Source of the DNA: UBA4416 sp048498515
GTDB lineage: Bacteria > Bacteroidota > Bacteroidia > B-17B0 > Aurantibacillaceae
Direction of reading: 5' to 3'
NCBI GenBank assembly: GCA_048498515.1
Contig: JBEHXV010000012.1
Coordinates: 62,001 to 126,000 of the forward strand
Length of the DNA stretch: 64,000 nucleotides
The position numbers and the translations under genes were made by a program. The notes beneath the pieces are model-generated. The model was not told where the DNA came from. It saw only the letters and a program-made list of their open reading frames with translations, and did no database searches. Below, in pieces: positions 24,097 through 31,505 of this stretch (positions within the stretch are counted from its first letter, which is position 1; the number at the start of each line of letters is the position of its first letter).

Positions 24097-25521
24097 ATGA
24101 TAAGCGATTTAAACGTATTGATTATTGACGATGATGAAGATGATTTTTTCATTACTTCGCAGTATTTAAAAGATATTACTGAATTTAATGTCACCTGCAA
24201 CTGGTGCTTTAACAGCGATGAGGCTTTGCAGCAGCTAAAGGACAATCATTACGACGCTTATTTTATTGATTACCGCCTGGGCGCCCGCACGGGTTTAGAG
24301 ATCTTAAAAGAAGCGGTAGATGAAAGCTGCACAAAACCTGTGATACTGCTTACCGGTAAAGGTAATGCGCAAATTGACCGCCTGGCGGTAGAGCATGGCG
24401 CTTATGATTACCTCATAAAAGGCGACCTCACCTCTGAAGTACTGGAAAGAAGTTTACGATACGCTGTAGAAAGGTATAAGAGTTTTAAGCTGATTAATGA
24501 TAACGAAAAAAAATACAGGCTTTTGTTTGAGAATGCCGTAAGCTTTATTTTTACCTGCGATCCTACTTTGCGTTTTAATGAATGCAACCCGGCAAGCTTT
24601 TATTTACTGGGTTACACACCCGAAGAGTTAAAGAATAAGTCGTTGCTGGATTTTATTGCACAAAAAAACCAGCAGCATATCAGAATGCTGATAAGCGAAA
24701 AAAAGAACATCGAAAATTTAGCGGTTGACCTGATTACCAAAACAGGAGAGATTGTTATCGGAAATTTATCGCTGAGTTATTTTGAGATCCCCAACCAACA
24801 GTCTTACTGGCAGGGGATCATTTTTGACGAGACTCTTCGTAAGCAAAGCGAACAGGCCAGGCTTCAGAGAGAAAAGCTCGACGCCACCTACAGGCTTGTG
24901 CGAACGCTTGCCCACGAAATAAGGAACCCACTTACCAACATTGGCTTGTCGGTGGAAGGTATAGAAGAAAAGAACATTGAAGAGCAAAAAATTTTCATTG
25001 ATATCATACGGAGGTCCTCTACCAGGATCAATTCCATTATCAGCGAATTATTGCAATCCTCAAAAGCGGTTGAGCTGAACCTTGAGCTCATGGATATTAT
25101 TGAAGTGGTAAAAGACGCTATTGAAATAGCAAGCGACAGGATCAGGCTTAAAAACATTCAGCTCGAAACGGAGTTTCCTGACTACGCGATCATTAAAAAA
25201 ATAGATATCGAAAAGATCAAGATCTGTATCCTTAACCTCATTATTAATGCGGTTGAGGCTATGGAACCAAATACAGGAAAGTTATATGTGAAAGTTTCCC
25301 AGACCCTCGACTCTACAAAAATAATTGTAAAAGATACGGGTTCGGGAATTACAGAAGAAAACCTGACCAAATTATTCGAGCCTTATTTTACTACCAAAAA
25401 AACAGGCATGGGCCTTGGCCTCGCGTCCACTTTAAACATCCTTAAATCGCACAAGGCTGATGTGAAAGTTGAGTCGAAGGAAAATGTGGGCACAACGTTT
25501 ACCATCATTTTTCCTAACTAA
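24097..25521 (+). CDS. Receiver-PAS histidine kinase (NtrB-like core)
   Basis: A 474-residue cytosolic protein. The receiver (1-125) has LIIDDDEDDFFITS, YFIDYRLGARTG (phosphoacceptor Asp), VILLTGKG and YDYLIKGDL. About 140-260 is a PAS domain (LLFENAVSFIFTCDPTLRF). The kinase core has TLAHEIRNPLTNIGLSVEG, NLIINAVEAM, VKDTGSGI and FEPYFTTKKTGMGLGLAS, the form seen in NtrB-like kinases that partner NtrC regulators. It follows the previous gene with no gap. The N-terminal receiver means it can itself be an acceptor, for instance from the 22945 or CHASE3 kinase, giving a possible relay onto NtrC. Confidence 0.92.
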   Translation: MISDLNVLIIDDDEDDFFITSQYLKDITEFNVTCNWCFNSDEALQQLKDNHYDAYFIDYRLGARTGLEILKEAVDESCTKPVILLTGKGNAQIDRLAVEHGAYDYLIKGDLTSEVLERSLRYAVERYKSFKLINDNEKKYRLLFENAVSFIFTCDPTLRFNECNPASFYLLGYTPEELKNKSLLDFIAQKNQQHIRMLISEKKNIENLAVDLITKTGEIVIGNLSLSYFEIPNQQSYWQGIIFDETLRKQSEQARLQREKLDATYRLVRTLAHEIRNPLTNIGLSVEGIEEKNIEEQKIFIDIIRRSSTRINSIISELLQSSKAVELNLELMDIIEVVKDAIEIASDRIRLKNIQLETEFPDYAIIKKIDIEKIKICILNLIINAVEAMEPNTGKLYVKVSQTLDSTKIIVKDTGSGITEENLTKLFEPYFTTKKTGMGLGLASTLNILKSHKADVKVESKENVGTTFTIIFPN

Positions 25522-25578
25522 GCGGGGATATCCTTCCTCAGTTTCTACATTATAGCAACCTATTTGCAGGGCTATAGC

Positions 25579-25594
25579 TGGTATGGTTATTTAA
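25579..25594 (+). promoter_or_regulatory. Sigma-54-type promoter candidate for the 25622-26760 operon
   Basis: TGGTATGGTTATTTAA preceded by agc. The ATG is 43 bases from the first T. Its -12 half lies inside a 24-base palindrome. Confidence 0.45.
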
Positions 25595-25608
25595 AAATTT
25601 AAATAACC
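25585..25608. repeat. 24-base palindrome over a promoter, possible operator
   Basis: ggttatttaaa / tttaaataacc with two A in the centre, a perfect inverted repeat. It overlaps the -12 part and the likely start of the promoter candidate at 25579, where a repressor would block transcription. Confidence 0.55.
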
Positions 25609-25621
25609 AATACTCTAAACA

Positions 25622-25792
25622 ATGAAAACGCCTGCAAAAAAATCAGAGATCACCTCTACCCCTAAAAAGGGGCCGCAAAAAATGCAAACAGATCATGACT
25701 CTACCACCAACGATCCCACTCAACCGGATACTGAAACTTCGCATAAAAAAACACACAAAATTGGAGAATCCATCAAACCAGGTAAAAAATAA
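25622..25792 (+). CDS. Short disordered, lysine-rich protein
   Basis: A 56-residue protein found by direct translation: MKTPAKKSEITSTPKKGPQK at the start and HKKTHKIGESIKPGKK at the end. It is rich in Lys, Thr, Pro and Asp and lacks hydrophobic residues, so it is probably unfolded. No family recognised. The case for a real gene is its position 43 bases from a promoter candidate, at the same distance as in other units, and the coding frame that ends 12 bases before the next gene. It could instead be a leader region. Confidence 0.45.
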   Translation: MKTPAKKSEITSTPKKGPQKMQTDHDSTTNDPTQPDTETSHKKTHKIGESIKPGKK

Positions 25793-25804
25793 AAAATTAC
25801 AATT

Positions 25805-26248
25805 ATGAAAAAGACAATTTTAACAGCAGTTGCATTAAGCGTAGTATTATTAACAGGTGCTTCCTGTTCCGAATCGAAAAAAGAAGAAGTTGAAAATAAC
25901 ATTGAACAAGCTCAGGCAGATATAAACAACAAGGCAGAAGATATTGGTGATGAATGGACCCGCGAGCGTGATGAATTTAAAGAAGAGGTGAGAGCACGAA
26001 TTGAAAAGAACAAACAGGATATTGCCGAATTAAAAGCGGAGGCCAAAGCCAAAAAAGAAAAAACCAGGAAGGAATACGATGAAGAGGTTGACAGGCTCGA
26101 AAAGAAAAACGAGGAGTTAAGGGCTAAACTTGACAACGATAAATCTGAAGCCAAAGAAAACTGGCAGGCATTTAAAGAAGAATTTAATCATGATATGGAT
26201 GAATTAGGCACTGCAATTGGTGATCTTTTTAAAAACAACAAGAAATAA
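25805..26248 (+). CDS. Coiled-coil stress lipoprotein
   Basis: A 147-residue protein with signal sequence and lipobox LTGASC, so Cys21 is probably lipidated. The rest is one long charged coiled coil (DEFKEEVRARIEKNKQDIAEL, residues 57-77; RKEYDEEVDRLEKKNEELRAKL, 92-113), followed by NWQAFKEEFNHDMDELGTAI. This resembles the sll1863-type stress-response family seen in Bacteroidota. It would lie in the periplasm, attached to a membrane. It belongs to a three-gene unit with the small basic protein and the four-helix protein, next to the NtrC/kinase operon. Confidence 0.7.
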   Translation: MKKTILTAVALSVVLLTGASCSESKKEEVENNIEQAQADINNKAEDIGDEWTRERDEFKEEVRARIEKNKQDIAELKAEAKAKKEKTRKEYDEEVDRLEKKNEELRAKLDNDKSEAKENWQAFKEEFNHDMDELGTAIGDLFKNNKK

Positions 26249-26277
26249 TGATAATTAACTATTTAAAATATACCCCA

Positions 26278-26760
26278 ATGGATATGACAGAGCAAAACAA
26301 GGAACTTGTTTCAACACTGAACGACCTTGTAAAAATAAACAACGACCGCATTGAAGGATATAAGAAAGCGTCGGAAGAGGCCAAAGGAAATCCCAGTCTT
26401 AAAATAATGTTTCATGAAAAAGCAACCGACAGCCAAAAATTTGTATCGGCATTAAACGCTCACATTTATAAAATAGGCGGCGAGCCCGCAAAAGATACCA
26501 CTATTGCCGGGAAGGTTTTTCGCAGCTGGATGGATGTAAAGAATACATTTAAGCCTTCCGACAAAACTACTATTTTAGACAGCTGTGAGTTTGGCGAGGA
26601 TGCTGCCCTGAAAGCTTATGATATGGTATTGAAATCGGATGCTGAGCTGGATGCGGAATTAAGAAAAACCATCATTTCGCAACAGGAATCCATTAAAGCG
26701 TCGCACGACCGTATTAAATTACAGCGCGATCTTAGCGCAAACCTTGACGAGGCGTCCTAA
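26278..26760 (+). CDS. PA2169-type four-helix-bundle protein (DUF2383)
   Basis: A 160-residue protein beginning MDMTEQNKELVSTLNDLV. An ATG at 26248 overlaps the previous stop and would add ten residues; the inner start fits the family better. Four amphipathic helices are visible: LVKINNDRIEGYKKASEEA, KIMFHEKATDSQKFVSALNAHI, SCEFGEDAALKAYDMVL and ISQQESIKASHDRIKLQRDL. The Glu/His spacing recalls ferritin-like folds, but I do not see a full di-iron set. The family is linked to stress and membrane-less storage roles by context only. It ends the unit at a terminator shared with the OmpA gene. Confidence 0.75.
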   Translation: MDMTEQNKELVSTLNDLVKINNDRIEGYKKASEEAKGNPSLKIMFHEKATDSQKFVSALNAHIYKIGGEPAKDTTIAGKVFRSWMDVKNTFKPSDKTTILDSCEFGEDAALKAYDMVLKSDAELDAELRKTIISQQESIKASHDRIKLQRDLSANLDEAS

Positions 26761-26777
26761 GCATAAAAATCAACTTT

Positions 26778-26810
26778 AAAAAAAGCGGACTGTAAATAGC
26801 CCGCTTTTTT
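26778..26810. terminator. Terminator between converging units
   Basis: Stem aaaagcgg / ccgctttt with an inner imperfect part and a six-T run. It ends the DUF2383 unit; the minus-strand OmpA gene's stop lies in its T run. Confidence 0.8.
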
Positions 26811-29800
26811 ATTTATAAGTAACCTTAAATTCAGTACGCCGGTTTAGTGCATGCTCTTCGTCTGTACAATCACTATCGTTCACGCATTTATTAATCAGTT
26901 TCTTCTCGCCATAGCCCACAGCTTTAAGCCTTGATCTGTCAATTCCTTGTGAAACGATATAATCAACGGCGAACTTAGCACGGCGGTTCGACAACTTTAA
27001 ATTATAATCGTCATTTGCCCTTGAATCGGTATGCGAGCTCAATTCCATCATCAGGTTAGAATTGTTCTTTAGTACATTGATAGCCTTATCCAGGGCCTGC
27101 TGTCCGGCAAGGTCAAGTTTAAAATCGTTCACATGATAGAATATCCGTTCAACAATAATAACCGACTCGCTTGCCGATTTCATTTCAATTACTTCCAACC
27201 ATGGGTCATCCACAGTATAATCTGCCATCATCACTTTATCAACCTCTAACAAAGTATAGTCAAAAGTTCCCGAGCTGTTCTTTTTCAATTCCTTAAACAC
27301 TTTCTTTTTGCTGTCGGAAATAAACAGGACGGAATCCGCCGGATTTTTTGTTGTAATTTCAATCCGGTTGGCAGCTGTGCTCTTTGCATTCCTGAATATA
27401 TACCGGCCTGTACTGTCGGTTGTGGCAACCTGGCTCTTGTTTCCTTTAGCGTCATATAATATAACACTTGCATCGGCCAGTGGTTTCCTGTTGCTGTTAT
27501 ACACATAACCACTCAGTTTCATGACCAACTCGTTATCGCTTGTTTCCATATCAGACAAAATGTTTTTTTCGGCCGATAAGATCCTGTACTCAAACCGGTC
27601 TTTTCCGGCATAAAACACTTTGGCTATTTTCCCATTCTTTTCCGTCAGGATCACTTTTGTACCAATAGGTAAATTCATATCGGCCTCATTTATGTTTACT
27701 GAATAATTCTGCCCTTCGGCCACATTCCTGAACGAAAAACAACCAAATTCATTGGTTATGATACTGTCTATCACTATCCCTTTTGAATTAAGCAAATAGA
27801 TCCGGACGTTTTTTACAGGATTTTCGCCACGCGGGCCAAACCTTAAATTTCCTGCCAGTAAGAGCTGATCGTCAACGGCCAGTTCCTGAAGACTAAGGGA
27901 ATCGAGGGGAATATTCTTGAATGCAAAGCGCTTGTTTTTAAAAGGGTAGGATACTTTTACCACGTTCCCTTTTTTGTCAACCAGGTAATATTCGGGTTTA
28001 CCAACAAAGTTCAGTGCTCCCTCCTCCACCGAAGCCATGTACTCCTTATCCACATCAAGGTTCTTAAATTTAAAAGAACCTTTTCCGTTTGTTATTAATG
28101 AGTCAATGATCTCGCCTTTACTGTTCATCAGGTATATCTTCTTATACTTCACCGCTTTCAGCTCTAGTTTATCCTGCCCGTAAGTACAATTATTAAACTC
28201 AAAGCTTAGTTCCTCATCTGTTACCAGGTCCGACATAACGCTTTTTTCATGCGACAAGAGCCTGAAAGCAAATGCCTCTTTGCCAACCACAAAGTTTTTC
28301 AATTTTTTTCCGTCCTTATCGGTCATTGTTACCGTGGTTCCATTTGGTAAATGAAGGCTTGAGTCGTTGATGGTGACAACATAATCCTGATTGGAAGCCA
28401 GGTTCTTAAATACAAAATAGCCCAAAGCGTCGGTTACAGTAGTATCAACAATATCGCCAAATGTATTCATAAGCGAGAGCCTTGCATTTTTTATAAAGGT
28501 GGCAGGGTTGCTTCCATGCGATAAAGCTCCTGAAAGACTCAGGTCATCATCGTAGTAAATGTCGGACAGTTTACTTTCTTCGAGAGGAAGGTCCTCAAAC
28601 ACAAACTTGTTTTTTTTATAGGAATGAGAGATTCTTACAATTTCTCCCTGTGAGTTGGCCAGGTAAAAACGGGCCTTGCCTTTAAACTCAATCTCATCAG
28701 GGTCTACAGCAGCCATGTAATGCTTGTCGCCATACAAATTCCTGAACTCAAAAAAGCCTTTCTCGTCGGTAAAGGTCGCGTCAATGATCTTTCCTTTTGT
28801 ATTCATTAAATAAACCAGGGTCTTTTTCGACGGATCATTGATATTTTCTGTCAACAAAAGTGTCGCAAATACATCTATCGGTTTTCCTGTAAAGGTAAAA
28901 CGGTAAATATCATCCAGGCCCATGCCGCCTTTTCGGTTGGATGAAAAATAACCATGGATGGAATCGGTAAATACAATGCCAAAATCATCGCCGGCGCTAT
29001 TGAGTTCTTCGCCTTCATTTCTTTTCAAACGCCACTTTCCTAAAAATAAGTTGGCGGTATAAATATCGAAACCACCAAGTCCTTTGTGCCCGTTAGATGA
29101 AAAGAACAGGATCCCATCTTCCCTGATATAAGGAAATTCTTCATCGCCTTCGGTGTTTATCTCAGCCCCAAGATTTTCGGGGGTTCCCCACTCTTCTCCA
29201 TTCTTTTTACACACATAAAGATCTTTCCCTCCTTTTCCACCTGGCATATCGCTGGCAAAAAACAAATACATTCCATTCTTCGAAACACTGGCATGTCCTA
29301 TGGAATAGGCATCGTTATTATATTTAAACGGTTGCGGCTGCGACCAGCCTCCATTTTCTGTTCTATCAAACACAAAGAGCTTGGCCCTGTTCACAAACTT
29401 ACTCGACCGCTTGTTTACATACTCTACCCTTGTTAAGTAAAGTTTAGTACGGTCGAAACTAAATGAAACCGGCCCGTCATGATAGGGACCATTGATTTTT
29501 TTGGAGAAGGGAGCGATCTTTTCGGCCTTAAGATTGGTGAGCTCAGCCGAAAAAACATCCACATACGGAAAGCCATTCACATCCAACGATTCATTATTAA
29601 CCAGGTCTTTTAACTGATCTGTTACAAACAACACACCACCCATATAGGGAACCGCACAAAACTCAGCGTTTTTGGTATTGATGCCTTCCAAAGGCGTGAC
29701 AGTATATTCGGCTGGTGCTTTTTTTGTTTTAAGCGAATCGTCTGCAGGCCTTAAGGCAAAAGCCCGGAAATGCAAGCCAAAAAGCATCAGGTAAATAAAG

Positions 29801-29817
29801 AGACCGTTCTTTTTCAT
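26809..29817 (-). CDS. OmpA-family protein with PD40-type propeller and beta-sandwich repeats
   Basis: A 1002-residue protein with signal peptide. Residues of about 35-310 contain PD40/WD40-like units (FSFDRTKLYLTRVEY, SKNGMYLFFASDMPGGKGGKD, REDGILFFSSNGHKGLGG). Then come at least five beta-sandwich repeats of the carboxypeptidase-regulatory type, each with LMNxxGxIID, TDxxGxFxFRNL and a final strand. The C-terminus (about 890-1002) is an OmpA domain with ELSSHTDSRANDDYNLKLSNRRA, which binds peptidoglycan. Such proteins accompany PorP/SprF proteins in T9SS and gliding loci and probably anchor the outer-membrane complex to the wall. It is the last gene of a four-gene operon, three bases after its neighbour. 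Confidence 0.88.
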   Translation of the reverse strand: MKKNGLFIYLMLFGLHFRAFALRPADDSLKTKKAPAEYTVTPLEGINTKNAEFCAVPYMGGVLFVTDQLKDLVNNESLDVNGFPYVDVFSAELTNLKAEKIAPFSKKINGPYHDGPVSFSFDRTKLYLTRVEYVNKRSSKFVNRAKLFVFDRTENGGWSQPQPFKYNNDAYSIGHASVSKNGMYLFFASDMPGGKGGKDLYVCKKNGEEWGTPENLGAEINTEGDEEFPYIREDGILFFSSNGHKGLGGFDIYTANLFLGKWRLKRNEGEELNSAGDDFGIVFTDSIHGYFSSNRKGGMGLDDIYRFTFTGKPIDVFATLLLTENINDPSKKTLVYLMNTKGKIIDATFTDEKGFFEFRNLYGDKHYMAAVDPDEIEFKGKARFYLANSQGEIVRISHSYKKNKFVFEDLPLEESKLSDIYYDDDLSLSGALSHGSNPATFIKNARLSLMNTFGDIVDTTVTDALGYFVFKNLASNQDYVVTINDSSLHLPNGTTVTMTDKDGKKLKNFVVGKEAFAFRLLSHEKSVMSDLVTDEELSFEFNNCTYGQDKLELKAVKYKKIYLMNSKGEIIDSLITNGKGSFKFKNLDVDKEYMASVEEGALNFVGKPEYYLVDKKGNVVKVSYPFKNKRFAFKNIPLDSLSLQELAVDDQLLLAGNLRFGPRGENPVKNVRIYLLNSKGIVIDSIITNEFGCFSFRNVAEGQNYSVNINEADMNLPIGTKVILTEKNGKIAKVFYAGKDRFEYRILSAEKNILSDMETSDNELVMKLSGYVYNSNRKPLADASVILYDAKGNKSQVATTDSTGRYIFRNAKSTAANRIEITTKNPADSVLFISDSKKKVFKELKKNSSGTFDYTLLEVDKVMMADYTVDDPWLEVIEMKSASESVIIVERIFYHVNDFKLDLAGQQALDKAINVLKNNSNLMMELSSHTDSRANDDYNLKLSNRRAKFAVDYIVSQGIDRSRLKAVGYGEKKLINKCVNDSDCTDEEHALNRRTEFKVTYK

Positions 29818-29820
29818 ACA

Positions 29821-30747
29821 CTACAAAAACCTTGAGGTCACAATTTTTGATTTACCTGTTCCAAGATCGTAGCTCAGAATGATCTCATGTGAGCCGCTCG
29901 ATGATCTTACAATACCTTTTAGTCCATAGTCATAACTATAGCCAATTTTTAACCTGTCGGTTATCATGTATTGCGTTAATGCTACAAAAGAAAGATTGCT
30001 CCGGCACGACACTCCCAGCCAGAGTTTATTTTTAATTAAAAAATTAGCATTCACATCCAGTGAAAGGTTTTTACCCATAACAGTCTTTACCATAACCGAT
30101 GGGCTAAACACAAGGTTTTCGTTAACAGAAAACGCTTTGCCCAGTGTAAGAAAAACATGCCGGTCGAGATTATAAAAACTTGCGGTTTGGTCCTGTTGGG
30201 TAGTTGTAAACAGTTTTGGTGAAGTGAGATGCGTCATGCTCAACCCGACAAAAAATGTACGGGAATAATAATACAGGCCGGCGCTCATATCAAATTTCAG
30301 GGAGCGGTTGTTTGAGTTGGAATAGATGAGGGGTTCGTTCTGATCGGAAAGGTCGAGCTTTGAAGAATTAAAATTATAACTTACCAGGCCGGTCGACAGG
30401 CCCATTGATAATTTACCCGGCCCCAGCTTAAGCCTGTAGCAATAATCGGCATAAGCCGAAAACCATTTTTTGGGGCCTATGGTTTCCTGCACAACATGGG
30501 CGCCTAATCCAATTTTTTTTTCTTTTAACGGTCCCGAAACGCTCAGGTTATTGGTTTGCGGCGAGCCATTCACATTTACCCATTCCTTGCGGAACAGGCC
30601 TGTGACATTCAGCACATCCTTACTGCCGGCATAAGCAGGATTAATAATAACCTGGTTAAACATGTATTGGCTGTACTGCGGGTCCTGCTGCGCAAATGAA
30701 ATGCCGGCTCTTAAAAGAAAAAATATGTAGAGGATCGTTTTTTTCAT
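29821..30747 (-). CDS. PorP/SprF-family T9SS outer-membrane protein
   Basis: A 308-residue protein. The signal peptide MKKTILYIFFLLRAGISFAQ is followed by the family hallmark DPQYSQYMFNQVIINPAYAGS. Beta strands to the end include SVSGPLKEKKIGLGAHVVQE, LGVSCRSNLSFVALTQYMI and LKIGYSYDYGL, with GSHEIILSYDL near the C-terminus. The ATG at 30747 is chosen because it overlaps the preceding stop (TAATG) and starts a proper signal peptide; the frame is open to 30768. PorP/SprF proteins help to secrete or hold type-B T9SS substrates, and one is encoded just upstream. Confidence 0.92.
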   Translation of the reverse strand: MKKTILYIFFLLRAGISFAQQDPQYSQYMFNQVIINPAYAGSKDVLNVTGLFRKEWVNVNGSPQTNNLSVSGPLKEKKIGLGAHVVQETIGPKKWFSAYADYCYRLKLGPGKLSMGLSTGLVSYNFNSSKLDLSDQNEPLIYSNSNNRSLKFDMSAGLYYYSRTFFVGLSMTHLTSPKLFTTTQQDQTASFYNLDRHVFLTLGKAFSVNENLVFSPSVMVKTVMGKNLSLDVNANFLIKNKLWLGVSCRSNLSFVALTQYMITDRLKIGYSYDYGLKGIVRSSSGSHEIILSYDLGTGKSKIVTSRFL

Positions 30748-31499
30748 TAGCGCATCAATTCTACCCAACCTGTTGTTTTATTTCCGTCGATGACCACCGT
30801 AAAAAAATAAGTGCCCGATGGCAGCACATTGCCCCTGACATCTTCGCCTTTCCATACAACTGTGGAGTTATCATAACCATTTCCTTCCCACACCAATCCT
30901 CCCCAGCGGTTGTATATGGCTACATTATTATTGGTATAATCTTCAATATGTTCAATGTGAAAAAAATCATTGTGTCCATCGTTGTTTGCCGAGATACCAT
31001 TATGAATAACAATGGTACAGGTTCCCTCACCGGCATACACCTGCAACGAACTGCTTCTTAAATTTCCCTTTGCGTCTTTTACGGAGTAGCTGTAACTACC
31101 CACCGCAAGGTTCAGCAAATACGAATTCGTATCAGGAATTAAAGTCCCATTCTTATACCACCTGTAACTAAAAGGAGCATTGGCGCCATTGGCATTCAGT
31201 ACAATTGACGCGTCGTTAGAGCTATGACAGGTCATGGCAGTAGTATAAGTAGCTATTTGCAAAGCACCAAAGCCAACAACATCTGGTTGTAAAAATCCTT
31301 GTGTTAATCGTGTTCCTGATGATTCGTTCTTTATATCGTCGTAAACAGGTTCTCCGATATTATAATAAATGGAAACTTGTCCTGTTGGAGAAGCAATGGT
31401 TGCATTTCCTCCATCAGTATTAAAAACAGAGGGAGACAGTGATTGTGAGAACAAACACCCGCTAAAAGCAATGGCCAGTATAAACTGTAAATACCTCAT
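30747..31499 (-). CDS. Secreted protein with T9SS type B sorting domain
   Basis: A 250-residue protein with signal peptide (FILAIAFSGCLFSQ). Residues of about 20-90 are a short N-terminal domain (SVFNTDGGNATIASPTGQVS, GTRLTQGFLQPD), the form often placed in front of these C-termini. An Ig-like SprB-type repeat follows (PFSYRWYKNG, YSYSVKDAKGN). The end is a type B (gliding-motility-associated) sorting domain: GISANNDGHNDFFHI, VAIYNRWGGLVWEG, GTYFFTVVIDG and GWVELMR. It lies seven bases after the repeat adhesin gene and is coupled to the PorP/SprF gene. The four probably form one export unit. Confidence 0.88.
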   Translation of the reverse strand: MRYLQFILAIAFSGCLFSQSLSPSVFNTDGGNATIASPTGQVSIYYNIGEPVYDDIKNESSGTRLTQGFLQPDVVGFGALQIATYTTAMTCHSSNDASIVLNANGANAPFSYRWYKNGTLIPDTNSYLLNLAVGSYSYSVKDAKGNLRSSSLQVYAGEGTCTIVIHNGISANNDGHNDFFHIEHIEDYTNNNVAIYNRWGGLVWEGNGYDNSTVVWKGEDVRGNVLPSGTYFFTVVIDGNKTTGWVELMR

Positions 31500-31505
31500 T
31501 CTTTT

